Part shown: positions 54,178-63,801 of the stretch, in pieces
Layout: each line of letters begins with the position of its first letter
Position numbering within the stretch: position 1 is the first letter of the stretch
Assembly (NCBI RefSeq): GCF_001469215.1
Contig: NZ_LOFH01000015.1
Location: 1-64,000, forward strand
Direction of reading: 5' to 3'
DNA from: Pseudoalteromonas sp. H105
Lineage (GTDB): Bacteria; Pseudomonadota; Gammaproteobacteria; Enterobacterales; Alteromonadaceae
Length of the DNA: 64,000 bases
Program-made: the position numbers and the translations under genes
The notes under the pieces: generated by a model
What the model saw: only the letters and a program-made list of their open reading frames with translations
What the model was told of the DNA's origin: nothing
The model's database searches: none

Positions 54178-54543
54178 ATGAATTTTTCTGTATTAGTCTG
54201 TGACGACTCAACCGTAGCACGTAAGCAAGTAGTGCGCTGTTTAAATGAATGTATTGATGCAGATATCAAGCAGGCTAAAAACGGTAAAGAAGCACTTGAA
54301 TTAATGAAGACACAGAGCTTTGACCTGTTGTGTCTTGACTTAACGATGCCTGAAGTAGATGGTGTGCAGGTTTTAGAAGCGATAAAAGCACAAAAAATAG
54401 AGTGTTTTGTTTTGGTTATATCGGCCGATATTCAAGAAAAAATGAAGCTGCGCGTGACTCAATTAGGTGCAATTGATTTTATTCACAAGCCAATAGATAA
54501 ACCGAGATTGAAAGAGGTCTTGCATAAATTTGGCATTCACTAG
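54178..54543 (+). CDS. single-domain response regulator (CheY-like)
   Basis: A 121-residue receiver with nothing attached. ATG 54178 begins MNFSVLVCDDSTVARKQ with the acidic pair at 9-10. The phospho-acceptor is Asp54 in LLCLDLTMPEVDG, and the conserved Lys is in IDFIHKPID near 104. Without an output domain it must act by binding another protein. The divergent sensor kinase gene is 252 bases away, and an HDOD gene lies 3 kb off, a likely signalling set by association. Confidence 0.9.
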   Translation: MNFSVLVCDDSTVARKQVVRCLNECIDADIKQAKNGKEALELMKTQSFDLLCLDLTMPEVDGVQVLEAIKAQKIECFVLVISADIQEKMKLRVTQLGAIDFIHKPIDKPRLKEVLHKFGIH

Positions 54544-54624
54544 TTTCTAATATAACCAAAAGACATAATTTATCTTTTTAAGTAGGGTTGACAGCATAGC
54601 CTCCTTTAAGGCAGTCTAAAGGCT

Positions 54625-54684
54625 ATGAAAACATATAATCACGTACTGACCATTATTATTACAACCACCATTCTTACTGGATAG
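54625..54684 (+). CDS. thrL: thr operon leader peptide
   Basis: A 19-residue frame, MKTYNHVLTIIITTTILTG, with five Thr and five Ile among the last 11 residues, followed 29 bases later by a strong terminator. This is the arrangement of the E. coli thr attenuator, in which ribosome stalling at Thr or Ile codons permits readthrough into thrABC. AAAGG lies 2 bases before the ATG, closer than ideal. The start codon lies in the 3' arm of an 8-base inverted repeat CATAGCCT/AGGCTATG (54595-54602 and 54620-54627). Confidence 0.93.
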   Translation: MKTYNHVLTIIITTTILTG

Positions 54685-54713
54685 TGGCATAGGTCGGTGC
54701 AATAAATTTAAAG

Positions 54714-54745
54714 GCCTGTGTTCACTAAGAACACAGGCTTTTTTT
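54714..54745 (+). terminator. thr attenuator terminator
   Basis: GCCTGTGTTC (54714-54723) and GAACACAGGC (54729-54738) form a perfect 10-base stem with loop ACTAA, followed by seven T. It lies 27 bases before the thrA start and works with the leader peptide. Confidence 0.95.
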
Positions 54746-54772
54746 CGTTTTATGGGATGAGGAAACATAAAG

Positions 54773-57190
54773 ATGCGAGTATTAAAATTTGGTGGGTCAT
54801 CGCTCGCCGACTTTGCGTGTTTACAGCAGGTAGCTCAGTTGGTCAAAGCACAGCTAAAAGATGAAATGTTGCTAGTATTGTCAGCACCTGGCGGAATGAC
54901 TGATTCATTAGTCGCACTAGCAAGTAGCGCTGAGCAAGGTCATGATTATAGTGAGCAATGGGAGGCACTTACTACGCGCTGTGAAGGTTTAAAAAAGGCA
55001 GTTGAGGCGGAGTGTGGTACGGTTCAAAATTGGCCTGATTTAACTTTGTTGAGCAATAAGTTAGCCGGTGTAAAGCTTCTAAAGTGTTGTCCAGACCAAG
55101 TGCGTGCTTATGTAATTAGCTTTGGTGAGCGTGTCAGTGTCTCACTGATGCAGCAACTACTAAATTCCCATAATGCCCGCTATTTAGAGGCAACAGCATG
55201 TATTACCTCCACTGGTGGTTACATTGATGCTGAAGCGGATTTGGCACTAAGTAAAGCGCGTTTTCAAGTCGCTTTAAAGCAAGACCCTACCAGAATTTAT
55301 ATTATGCCAGGATTTACAGCCAGTAATGAACAAGGTGAGTTAACAACGCTTGGTCGCAATGGGTCTGATTATTCTGCAGCAATTGCAGCCGCGTGTTTAG
55401 ACGCTGATGTTTGCCAAATATGGACCGATGTAGATGGTGTTTACAGTGCAGATCCTCGCTATATTAAAAAAGCCACCAAAGTTGATTTCTTATCATACAA
55501 AGAAGCAATGGAACTGTCATATTTTGGTGCAAAAGTACTTCATCCTAAAACCATTTTACCGTGTGCAAAAGCGGGCGTGCCTTGTGAAATTAAAAACACA
55601 CATAACCCAGAGGCTCAGGGCTCTTTGATCAGTAATGAAAGCGTTTCATCTGAACCTGTTAAAGCACTGTCAAGCTTACAAAGTTTAGCTATGTTGACCG
55701 TGTCAGGACCTGGTATGAAAGGCAAGGTTGGTATGGCATCAAAAGTTTTTAATGCGCTCGCCCATGATAATGTGTCGATTGTATTAATTACTCAGTCATC
55801 GTGCGAGTTCAGTATCAGCTTTTGCGTCCATGAATCAGATTTAGCCCTTGCGTTAGAGGCATTGCAAACAGCTTTTGAACTAGAGTCACAAGCCGGTTTA
55901 ATTGAACCTGTGCAAGTTCAACGAAATCTAGCAATCGTCACGCTTGTGGGCGACAACATGCGTGCACACAAAGGGTTAGCTGCAAAGTTTTTTGCTTCAT
56001 TGGCACAAGCGCAGGTCAATATCGTGGCCATTGCACAAGATTCTACAGAGAGTGCTATTTCTGCCGTGATAGATGGCGAGTTATGTAACGATGCAGTCAA
56101 AGTATGTCACGAAAACTTTTTTACTCATATTCCATCTATCGATGTGTTTTTACTCGGTTGCGGGTTAGTTGGACAAGAGCTTATCCAGCAATTAGAACGC
56201 CAGCAAGCATGGCTTGAAAAGCGTAATATCAAACTTAATTTATATGGTGTTGCGAATTCGCGTCAACTACATCTAGACAGTGAAGGTATAGAGTTTGCTG
56301 ATTGGCAACAAAAACTTTCTCAATCAGAACAAGGGTTTGATTTAAAGCGGGTAGAGCAATTTGTTAAACAAAATCATTTGATCAACCCTGTTTTAGTTGA
56401 TTGCACATCATCTAATGTTTTGGCTGCCCAGTATGTCGATTTTCTTAATGCTGGTTTTCATGTTGTTGCAGCAAATAAAAAAGCGACAACAAGCTCATAC
56501 GCTTATTACCAAGATTTAATTGCCGCCACTCAAAAAAATAACCGCAAATTTTTATATGAAACAAATGTCGGCGCGGGCCTTCCGGTGATTGATAACTTGC
56601 AATCATTGTTCGGTGCTGGTGATGAGCTACTTGAATTTAGTGGTATTTTATCAGGCTCATTATCGTATATGTTTGGTGCGCTTGAAGATGGTTTATCGTT
56701 ATCTGAAGCAACAATTAAAGCTAAAGAAAGTGGCTTTACTGAGCCGGACCCGCGTGATGATTTGTCTGGTACAGATGTAGCGCGTAAATTATTAATTATT
56801 GCACGTGAAGCAGGTTTAAAATTAGAGCTCAGTGATATCGAAGTTGAATCTGTGCTACCAGAAGGGTTTGCACAAGGTGAGAGTGTTGATGAGTTTATGG
56901 CTAAGTTGCCTGACTTAGATGCTGCTTTTAGTGACCGCATTCACAGTGCTGCAAGTGAAGGCAAAGTGCTACGTTATGTTGGCACAATCAAACAAGGTCA
57001 CTGTAAAGTAGGTATTGAGGCTGTTGATTCAAGCCACGCCCTGAGTGTTATTCGTGATGGTGAAAACGCATTGGCAATTTTGAGTGAGTATTACCAACCG
57101 CGCCCATTTGTAATTCGTGGTTATGGCGCGGGCTCTGCAGTAACTGCTGCGGGTGTATTTGCTGATATTTTAAAAACGTTATCGCGGTAG
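54773..57190 (+). CDS. thrA: bifunctional aspartate kinase I / homoserine dehydrogenase I
   Basis: An 805-residue fusion (E. coli ThrA 820). The kinase part starts MRVLKFGGSSLADF, with GRNGSDYSAAIAA and the later DGVYSADPR. Two ACT-like segments (about 305-450; VSGPGMKGKVGMASKVFNAL and GDNMRAHKGLAAKFFASL) provide threonine feedback. The homoserine dehydrogenase part starts near 460 (VFLLGCGLVGQELI, nucleotide loop) and has NVGAGLPVID and GFTEPDPRDDLSGTDVARK at the active site. GAGGAAA stands 7 bases before ATG. It catalyses the first and third steps from aspartate to threonine, and heads the thrABC operon under attenuation. Confidence 0.97.
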   Translation: MRVLKFGGSSLADFACLQQVAQLVKAQLKDEMLLVLSAPGGMTDSLVALASSAEQGHDYSEQWEALTTRCEGLKKAVEAECGTVQNWPDLTLLSNKLAGVKLLKCCPDQVRAYVISFGERVSVSLMQQLLNSHNARYLEATACITSTGGYIDAEADLALSKARFQVALKQDPTRIYIMPGFTASNEQGELTTLGRNGSDYSAAIAAACLDADVCQIWTDVDGVYSADPRYIKKATKVDFLSYKEAMELSYFGAKVLHPKTILPCAKAGVPCEIKNTHNPEAQGSLISNESVSSEPVKALSSLQSLAMLTVSGPGMKGKVGMASKVFNALAHDNVSIVLITQSSCEFSISFCVHESDLALALEALQTAFELESQAGLIEPVQVQRNLAIVTLVGDNMRAHKGLAAKFFASLAQAQVNIVAIAQDSTESAISAVIDGELCNDAVKVCHENFFTHIPSIDVFLLGCGLVGQELIQQLERQQAWLEKRNIKLNLYGVANSRQLHLDSEGIEFADWQQKLSQSEQGFDLKRVEQFVKQNHLINPVLVDCTSSNVLAAQYVDFLNAGFHVVAANKKATTSSYAYYQDLIAATQKNNRKFLYETNVGAGLPVIDNLQSLFGAGDELLEFSGILSGSLSYMFGALEDGLSLSEATIKAKESGFTEPDPRDDLSGTDVARKLLIIAREAGLKLELSDIEVESVLPEGFAQGESVDEFMAKLPDLDAAFSDRIHSAASEGKVLRYVGTIKQGHCKVGIEAVDSSHALSVIRDGENALAILSEYYQPRPFVIRGYGAGSAVTAAGVFADILKTLSR

Positions 57191-57199
57191 GAGAGAGCT

Positions 57200-58126
57200 A
57201 TGATTGAAGTATATGCTCCTGCCTCTATTGGAAATTTTTCAGTGGGGTTTGATGCACTTGGCGCGGCACTTGCGCCCATCGATGGCTCTTTACTTGGTGA
57301 TACCGTTGTTGTTTCAGCTTCAGACTCGGATGAGTTTGTCTGCTCAGGTGATTACGCAGCGAAACTCCCCTCGGACGCCAAAGAGAACCTTGCATTTCAG
57401 TGTTTAGTGCATTTTCGTGAACACATAGCACCGAGCATGCCAAGTGTGAAGCTAGAACTTAAAAAGAACTTACCTATCGGCTCGGGGCTAGGTTCAAGTG
57501 CCTGTTCAGTTGTTGCCACATTTGCTGCATTGGACAAATTTGCTGATACAAAGCTTAGTCAAGTTCAGCTCATTGAGTTAATGGCTGACTTTGAAGCCAT
57601 TGTCAGTGGGGGTCGCCATTATGACAATATTACCCCATGTTACTTAGGTGGGTTGCAGTTAACAGGTGATTTAATCCCTGATAAATCGATTAGTTTACCT
57701 GTGGATGATAGCTGGTATTACGTGGCGGCTTTTCCTGGTTTTTCACTCAATACGGCCAAGGCTCGTGCGGTGTTACCCTCACAGTTAAGCATGCATGCGA
57801 GTGTTGAGTTTGCCCAACGTTTATCGGCTTTTAGCGCGCTACTGCTAACGAGCCGATTTGATGATGCCTTGTCTATTATGAATGATGAGATAGCCGAACC
57901 ACACCGTGCTCCGCTTATCTCTGGGTTTAGCGAGGCAAAAGCGGCGTTACCAAAACTCGGTGCAGATGTTGTGAGTATTTCAGGGGCGGGACCTACTTTG
58001 TTTACAGTGTGTAAATCATTAGAGGCTGCGCAGCGATGCGCGCAATGGCTAGAAAAAAACTATATCAATGAGCAAGGCTTTTGCCATATTTGTAAACTTG
58101 ATAGCGCCGGCACACGTCAGTTATAA
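57200..58126 (+). CDS. thrB: homoserine kinase
   Basis: A 308-residue GHMP-family kinase (E. coli 310). It opens EVYAPASIGNFSVGFDALGAAL, has the ATP loop KKNLPIGSGLGSSACSVVA and ends with VVSISGAGPTLFTVC. It phosphorylates homoserine with ATP, the fourth step to threonine. GGAGAG precedes ATG, and the gene lies 9 bases after thrA and 18 before thrC. Confidence 0.97.
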   Translation: MIEVYAPASIGNFSVGFDALGAALAPIDGSLLGDTVVVSASDSDEFVCSGDYAAKLPSDAKENLAFQCLVHFREHIAPSMPSVKLELKKNLPIGSGLGSSACSVVATFAALDKFADTKLSQVQLIELMADFEAIVSGGRHYDNITPCYLGGLQLTGDLIPDKSISLPVDDSWYYVAAFPGFSLNTAKARAVLPSQLSMHASVEFAQRLSAFSALLLTSRFDDALSIMNDEIAEPHRAPLISGFSEAKAALPKLGADVVSISGAGPTLFTVCKSLEAAQRCAQWLEKNYINEQGFCHICKLDSAGTRQL

Positions 58127-58144
58127 GAATTTAAGGAACTAATA

Positions 58145-59428
58145 ATGCAATTACATAATTTAAAAGATGACTCACAGAAAGTGTCGTTTGTTGAAGCCGT
58201 TAAAACAGGGTTAGGACGTAACCAAGGGGTGTTTTTTCCAGAGTCACTGGGTGCGATGAGTGATATTGACGCATTACTTGATATGGATTTTGTTAGCCGC
58301 AGCAGTAAAATATTATCTCACTTAATTGGTGATGAGCTTCCTGCAGACACTGTTGCAGAGATGGTAAAAAATGCATTTAATTTCCCCGTTAAGTTAGTGG
58401 AGGTTGAAGAAAATATTTATTGTTTAGAGCTCTTTCATGGCCCAACCCTCGCATTTAAAGATTTTGGTGGTCGTTTTATGGCAGAGTGCTTAGCACAATT
58501 TAGCCAAGGCGAAAAAACAACTATCTTAACAGCTACGTCGGGTGATACAGGGGCTGCTGTAGCGCATGCGTTTTACAACAAACCAAATATTGATGTCGTT
58601 ATCCTTTATCCAAAAGGAAAGATTTCATTAGCTCAGCAAAAGTTATTTACTACACTAGGCAATAACATACATTGTTATGCGGTAGACGGGAGTTTTGATG
58701 ATTGCCAAGCGCTGGTGAAAAATGCGTTTCTAGATGATGAGGTAAAATCGAGGTTAGGTTTGAATTCAGCTAACTCTATTAACATCAGTCGTTTAGTTGC
58801 CCAAGTCTGCTATTACTTTGAAGCCATTGCGCAATTGCCAAAAGATAAACGCGCAACAGCACATGTGTCGGTACCCAGTGGTAATTTTGGTAATGTGTGC
58901 GCGGCAATGATTGGTGCGGTAATCGGTCTACCTGTCAGTAAGCTTAGTGCTACAACAAACCAGAATGATACCGTACCTCGTTTTATGCTTGATAAAAACT
59001 GGTCACCGAAGAGTACAATTGAGTCGCTTTCAAATGCAATGGATGTGAGTAAACCTAATAATTGGCCGCGTGTTCAAACCATGTTAGATAATAACTGGTT
59101 CAGCTATGATGACTTTTATTCAACAAGTGTAGACGAAAGTGATACACAATCAGTGATGAAAAAAATTCAACAAACAGGGTATGTTGCTGAACCTCATACT
59201 GCGATTGCATATCAAGGGTTACAATCAAATTTAACGCCTGGAAGTGCTGGTATTTTTTTAGCAACAGCACATCCCGCTAAATTTAAAGACAGTGTAGAAG
59301 CAATTTTAGGTGTTGAATTAGAGATGCCAAAACCACTGGCAGATGCCTTAGCAAAACCATGTTTAGCGAATGGTATTCCAAACAACTACGATGGTTTACG
59401 TGAAATTATGCTAGCAAAGTTAGGGTAG
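58145..59428 (+). CDS. thrC: threonine synthase
   Basis: A 427-residue pyridoxal-phosphate enzyme (E. coli 428). The PLP lysine lies in PTLAFKDFGGRFMAE, and the phosphate loop region in TATSGDTGAAVAHAFY. HVSVPSGNFGNVCAAMIG is another family marker. It converts O-phosphohomoserine to threonine, the last step. AAGGA is 8 bases before ATG. A terminator follows, closing the operon. Confidence 0.97.
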   Translation: MQLHNLKDDSQKVSFVEAVKTGLGRNQGVFFPESLGAMSDIDALLDMDFVSRSSKILSHLIGDELPADTVAEMVKNAFNFPVKLVEVEENIYCLELFHGPTLAFKDFGGRFMAECLAQFSQGEKTTILTATSGDTGAAVAHAFYNKPNIDVVILYPKGKISLAQQKLFTTLGNNIHCYAVDGSFDDCQALVKNAFLDDEVKSRLGLNSANSINISRLVAQVCYYFEAIAQLPKDKRATAHVSVPSGNFGNVCAAMIGAVIGLPVSKLSATTNQNDTVPRFMLDKNWSPKSTIESLSNAMDVSKPNNWPRVQTMLDNNWFSYDDFYSTSVDESDTQSVMKKIQQTGYVAEPHTAIAYQGLQSNLTPGSAGIFLATAHPAKFKDSVEAILGVELEMPKPLADALAKPCLANGIPNNYDGLREIMLAKLG

Positions 59429-59458
59429 TTTAAATCGCGCAAATTTATAGTTTAATGC

Positions 59459-59489
59459 AGCAGCACCGCAAAGTGCTGCTTGTTTTTTT
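59459..59489 (+). terminator. thr operon terminator
   Basis: AGCAGCAC (59459-59466) and GTGCTGCT (59473-59480) form a perfect stem with a 6-base loop, followed by TGTTTTTTT. It lies 30 bases after thrC. Confidence 0.92.
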
Positions 59490-59511
59490 ATTGGCTTACA
59501 CGCTATTGACG

Positions 59512-59895
59512 TCATACAAAAGAGCGGGAGCGTCTGTTTAACACGCGTAAAACTATAATTAATAATGCAATTGAACCCATCATTAAACTTGCAACTGTAA
59601 TCAACTGATGTGGAAACCAGTTTAATAGTAAAAAGCTTAAAGCAAGTAAAATAAAAGGCTTAAACTCATAGTAGTAATAATGCTTTTTAACGCGTTTGCG
59701 ATTTACTTTATGATCGACACGTCGAGCATTAGAGCGAAGTCGCCAAATATTCGCACCATTAAAAAATACAAATAGACCAATTAAAGTGGGTATCACGTTG
59801 GCAGCTATCAATAAGCAGCCAGCGCCTAATAATATGTAGCAATAAGGGACTGACTCGTAAATAGGTTTGGCTAGCATAAGCGGTAACATCATCAT
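59512..59895 (-). CDS. small membrane protein of unknown function
   Basis: A 127-residue protein with four predicted membrane segments: about 18-34 and 36-50 (YILLGAGCLLIAANVIPTLIGLFVFF), 78-94, and 97-118. A basic loop (RLRSNARRVDHKVNRKRVKKHYYYY) separates the pairs. I do not recognise the family. Three Met codons open the frame, so the exact start (59895, 59892 or 59889) is open. It is convergent with thrC and divergent from glyA. Confidence 0.6.
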   Translation of the reverse strand: MMMLPLMLAKPIYESVPYCYILLGAGCLLIAANVIPTLIGLFVFFNGANIWRLRSNARRVDHKVNRKRVKKHYYYYEFKPFILLALSFLLLNWFPHQLITVASLMMGSIALLIIVLRVLNRRSRSFV

Positions 59896-60149
59896 CCATG
59901 ATTATATGTCAGGTAAGTGTAGTGTAAACCAAAGTATGTGCAATATAAGGTATATTATTTTTGTAAATGTTAGCTTGAGCTATTAATAAATAATATTAAT
60001 GTTCCTATAAAAAAATATCATTACAAAAACACTGTGAATTAAATTCAATCCCTGTTTAAATATGTTCATCTTTAGACCATAGGCAAATTGACGTTTTCAG
60101 CGTATAATTCAGCCTTCAAAATACCATACACGTTGCCCTAGGAGCCCCC

Positions 60150-61406
60150 ATGTTAGAACGTAGCATGAATATTTCGGATTTCGATCCAGAGTTATTTGCA
60201 GCAATCAGTAAAGAGACTGCTCGTCAAGAAGAACACATTGAGCTTATTGCATCAGAAAACTACTGTAGCCCACGCGTATTAGAAGCGCAGGGTTCACAGC
60301 TTACAAATAAATATGCAGAAGGCTATCCTGGCAAACGTTATTACGGTGGTTGTGAGCATGTAGATGTTGTTGAGCAATTAGCTATTGACCGTGCTAACGA
60401 GCTATTTGGTTCTGAATACGCAAACGTACAGCCTCACGCTGGTTCACAAGCTAATGCGGCTGTTTTCTTAGCGCTTTTAGAAGCTGGCGATACTGTACTT
60501 GGTATGAGCCTTGCTCACGGTGGTCACTTAACTCACGGTTCTCACGTTAATTTCTCTGGTAAGTTATATAATGCAGTTCAGTACGGACTAAATGAAGCAA
60601 CTGGTGAAATTGATTATGCGCAAGTTGAAGCATTAGCGCTTGAACATAAACCAAAAATGATTATTGGTGGTTTCTCTGCATATTCAGGTATTGTAGATTG
60701 GGCTAAATTCCGAGAAATCGCTGATAAAGTGGGTGCTTACTTATTCGTTGATATGGCTCACGTTGCAGGTCTTATCGCAGCGGGTGTTTATCCTAACCCA
60801 GTACCACATGCACACGTAGTGACAACGACGACACACAAAACATTAGCGGGTCCACGTGGCGGTTTAATTATCTCTGCATGTGGCGATGAAGCTATTTACA
60901 AAAAATTAAATAGCGCTGTTTTCCCAGGTGGCCAAGGTGGCCCTTTATGTCATATTATTGCTGCAAAAGCAGTGGCATTCAAAGAAGCACTACAACCTGA
61001 ATTTAAAGAATACCAAACACAAGTAGTTAAAAACGCACAAGCGATGGTCGCTGTTATGCAAGAACGTGGTTATAAGATCGTTTCTGATAAAACAGATAAC
61101 CACTTGTTCTTACTTGATCTAATTGATAAAGACATTACTGGTAAAGATGCTGATGCAGCGTTAGGTAATGCAAACATCACTGTAAACAAAAACTCAGTAC
61201 CGAATGACCCACGTTCACCATTTGTGACGTCTGGTCTACGTATTGGTTCACCTGCAATTACGCGTCGTGGCTTTAAAGAAGCTGAGTCAAAAGAGCTTGC
61301 AGGCTGGATTTGTGATGTATTAGACAACATCAATGATGAGTCAGTACAAGCGCAAGTAAAAGAGAAAGTGCAAACTATCTGTAAAAAATTACCTGTGTAC
61401 GCTTAA
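60150..61406 (+). CDS. glyA: serine hydroxymethyltransferase
   Basis: A 418-residue PLP enzyme (E. coli 417). It starts [19 protein letters not shown] and has [34 protein letters not shown] and the PLP lysine in [15 protein letters not shown]. It interconverts serine and glycine with tetrahydrofolate, the main source of one-carbon units. AGGAG lies 5 bases before ATG 60150, and a TATAAT hexamer at 60103-60108 may be its -10. Codon use looks highly optimised, as expected for an abundant enzyme. Confidence 0.98.
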   Translation: MLERSMNISDFDPELFAAISKETARQEEHIELIASENYCSPRVLEAQGSQLTNKYAEGYPGKRYYGGCEHVDVVEQLAIDRANELFGSEYANVQPHAGSQANAAVFLALLEAGDTVLGMSLAHGGHLTHGSHVNFSGKLYNAVQYGLNEATGEIDYAQVEALALEHKPKMIIGGFSAYSGIVDWAKFREIADKVGAYLFVDMAHVAGLIAAGVYPNPVPHAHVVTTTTHKTLAGPRGGLIISACGDEAIYKKLNSAVFPGGQGGPLCHIIAAKAVAFKEALQPEFKEYQTQVVKNAQAMVAVMQERGYKIVSDKTDNHLFLLDLIDKDITGKDADAALGNANITVNKNSVPNDPRSPFVTSGLRIGSPAITRRGFKEAESKELAGWICDVLDNINDESVQAQVKEKVQTICKKLPVYA

Positions 61407-61450
61407 TCGCAGTAATTTAGATAACAATAGCAACGTTTTTTGCTATTATA

Positions 61451-61477
61451 AAGGCCGCCCTTAAAGCGGCCTTTTTT
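61451..61477 (+). terminator. terminator after glyA
   Basis: AAGGCCGC (61451-61458) and GCGGCCTT (61466-61473) form a perfect stem with a 7-base loop and six T. It separates glyA from the nrdR-rib genes. Confidence 0.92.
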
Positions 61478-61503
61478 GTTTTTAGTTACGGAATTTATAC
61501 TAT

Positions 61504-61953
61504 ATGCATTGCCCTTTTTGCTCTGAAAAAGATACCAAAGTGATTGACTCGCGTTTAGTTGGCGGAGGCCATCAGGTAAGACGCCGTCGTGAATGTAATG
61601 AGTGCCATGAGCGTTTTACCACCTTTGAAGGGGCTGAATTAGTGATGCCACGAGTGATTAAGCAAGACGGTAGCCGCGAACCTTTTAACGAAGATAAGCT
61701 TCTAAACGGTTTACACAGAGCCCTAGAAAAACGCCCTGTAAGCACCGAACAAGTTGATGAAGTGGTGAATATTATTAAATCTCAATTGCGCGCAACAGGT
61801 GAGCGAGAGATTTCGAGTCACCTTGTTGGTGAATGCATCATGGAGTCACTTAAAAAACTCGATAAAGTCGCCTATGTTCGATTTGCATCTGTGTATCGGT
61901 CATTTGAAGATATTCGCGAGTTTGGTGAAGAAATAGCACGCTTGGGAGAGTAG
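61504..61953 (+). CDS. nrdR: ribonucleotide reductase repressor NrdR
   Basis: A 149-residue regulator, equal in length to E. coli NrdR. The N-terminal zinc ribbon has MHCPFC and [15 protein letters not shown] (four cysteines). An ATP-cone follows ([31 protein letters not shown]), which senses ATP/dATP. It represses the nrd operons when dATP is high; none is in the window. It overlaps nothing and lies 1 base before ribD, the usual gene order in this group. Confidence 0.97.
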   Translation: MHCPFCSEKDTKVIDSRLVGGGHQVRRRRECNECHERFTTFEGAELVMPRVIKQDGSREPFNEDKLLNGLHRALEKRPVSTEQVDEVVNIIKSQLRATGEREISSHLVGECIMESLKKLDKVAYVRFASVYRSFEDIREFGEEIARLGE

Positions 61954-61954
61954 T

Positions 61955-63088
61955 ATGAGCGCGGCATTATTCACTGAGCAAGATCATCACTATATGGCTC
62001 GTGCCATAGAGTTGGCTAGTTTGGGTCGATTTACTACAACGCCAAACCCTAATGTAGGGTGTGTGTTAGTTAAAGATAATGTAGTAATAGGTGAAGGGTT
62101 TCATCAGGTTGCGGGTCAAGGGCATGCTGAAGTCAACGCCCTTGCTATAGCCGGTGATAAAGCGAAAGGGGCAACGGCCTATGTGACCCTTGAACCCTGT
62201 AGTCACTTTGGTAAAACCCCACCTTGTGCTCAGGCATTAAAAGAGGCAGGTGTTAGCAAGGTAATTGCTGCTATGGTTGACCCAAACCCTCAAGTGGCCG
62301 GGAAGGGGTTGGCTATACTCGCTAATGCCGGCATTGCAGTTGCTTCAGGGTTACTTGAGCAACAGGCGCGATTGCTAAACCGAGGTTTTTTAAAGCGGAT
62401 GGAACAAGGCTTGCCCTTTGTCACATGTAAAATGGCTGCTAGCTTAGATGGCAAAACAGCCCTACAAAATGGCCAAAGTAAATGGATTACGGGCACACAA
62501 GCTCGCCAAGATGTGCAGTTATTTAGAGCGCAAAGTTGCGCTATTTTAACTGGGGCTGACACCGTATTAACCGATGATGCCAAATTAAATGTCCGTATTG
62601 ATGAATTGCCTCAAGCGTTACCAACAACCCTACCACTTCGCCAACCGATACGCATTGTTGTTGACTCACAAAATCGTTTAACACCTGACCTTGCGTTATT
62701 TAGCATTGAAAGTGAAATCATAATTCTCACAACTAAGCTTGATAAATCGATTCAATGGCCACATTACGTTACCCATATTGAAGTGCCTGAGAAAGCTCAC
62801 AAGGTAGATTTATTTGCAGCATTAAAAATTTTAGCGAATCGGCAAATAAATACAATATGGCTCGAAGCTGGAGCAACGCTTGCGGGCGAAATGACACAGC
62901 AAAATTTAATTGATGAATTTATCGTGTATGTTGCACCTAAGTTATTAGGAAACGATGCAAAAAGCTTACTAAACTTTGCAACTCTAACCAGTATGCAAGA
63001 TACTATTAACCTAGCAATTAATGACTGTGCGCTAATTGGTGGTGATATTCGTATCACTGCTAATGTGGCGGCCACCAAATCACCTTAA
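61955..63088 (+). CDS. ribD: bifunctional riboflavin deaminase/reductase
   Basis: A 377-residue enzyme (E. coli 367). The deaminase domain has GHAEVNAL and TLEPCSHFGKTPPCAQAL, which supply the zinc His and two Cys. The reductase domain begins near 150 (VTCKMAASLDGKTALQNGQSKWITG) and has IWLEAGATLAGEM. It performs the second and third steps of riboflavin synthesis. It follows nrdR after one base and precedes ribE by 21, so the genes form one operon. Confidence 0.97.
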   Translation: MSAALFTEQDHHYMARAIELASLGRFTTTPNPNVGCVLVKDNVVIGEGFHQVAGQGHAEVNALAIAGDKAKGATAYVTLEPCSHFGKTPPCAQALKEAGVSKVIAAMVDPNPQVAGKGLAILANAGIAVASGLLEQQARLLNRGFLKRMEQGLPFVTCKMAASLDGKTALQNGQSKWITGTQARQDVQLFRAQSCAILTGADTVLTDDAKLNVRIDELPQALPTTLPLRQPIRIVVDSQNRLTPDLALFSIESEIIILTTKLDKSIQWPHYVTHIEVPEKAHKVDLFAALKILANRQINTIWLEAGATLAGEMTQQNLIDEFIVYVAPKLLGNDAKSLLNFATLTSMQDTINLAINDCALIGGDIRITANVAATKSP

Positions 63089-63109
63089 TTTATTTTTGAG
63101 AGTAACTTT

Positions 63110-63763
63110 ATGTTCACTGGTATTATTGAAGCAACAGGTATTATAAGCGATTTGCGCAAAACTCAAGGTGATTTGGCGATTCGTATCCAAAGCCATGATT
63201 TAAATATGGCAGATGTAAAACTAGGTGATAGCATCGCCACGAATGGTGTTTGCTTAACCGTTGTTGCTAAACACGATAATGGATTTAGTGCGGATTTATC
63301 AAATGAAACCATTGATCTGACAGGGTTCGCACATTACAAACAAGGGCAAAAAGTTAACCTCGAAAAAGCCATGCAACCTGTGTCACGTTTAGGCGGGCAT
63401 TTAGTGTCTGGCCATGTTGATGGTATTGCAACAATTACATCGATTACGGCTAATGCACGTGCAACAGAGTATTGGTTATCGACCGATGCGGCGTTGATGA
63501 AATATATCCCTTATAAAGGCTCAGTATGTGTGGATGGGATCAGTTTAACCGTGAATGCGGTTGAAGATAATAAGTTCAAACTCACCATCGTGCCTCATAC
63601 CGCAGAACAAACAACGATTGCTGATTTTAAAGTCGGCACATCAGTAAACTTAGAAGTTGATCAAATTGCCCGTTATTTAGAGCGACTGATCAAAGGTGCA
63701 GAACAACCAGCCAATTCAGATATTTCGATGAGCCTCTTGGCTCAAGCTGGTTTTATAAAATAA
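63110..63763 (+). CDS. ribE: riboflavin synthase alpha chain
   Basis: A 217-residue protein (E. coli RibC/RibE 213) with two homologous beta-barrel halves. Each starts with a similar pattern: MFTGIIEATGIISDL and MQPVSRLGGHLVSGHVDG. The motifs GDSIATNGVCLTV and KGSVCVDGISLTVN are the paired lumazine-binding sites. It dismutates two 6,7-dimethyl-8-ribityllumazine molecules to riboflavin. It sits between ribD and ribB in the operon. Confidence 0.97.
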   Translation: MFTGIIEATGIISDLRKTQGDLAIRIQSHDLNMADVKLGDSIATNGVCLTVVAKHDNGFSADLSNETIDLTGFAHYKQGQKVNLEKAMQPVSRLGGHLVSGHVDGIATITSITANARATEYWLSTDAALMKYIPYKGSVCVDGISLTVNAVEDNKFKLTIVPHTAEQTTIADFKVGTSVNLEVDQIARYLERLIKGAEQPANSDISMSLLAQAGFIK

Positions 63764-63801
63764 ACGCACCAAACACTCCACAACATAATTATGAGTAGAC
63801 T

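Noticed and set aside
63764-63801. FMN riboswitch before ribB
   Set aside because: The gap is only 38 bases and shows none of the conserved elements.
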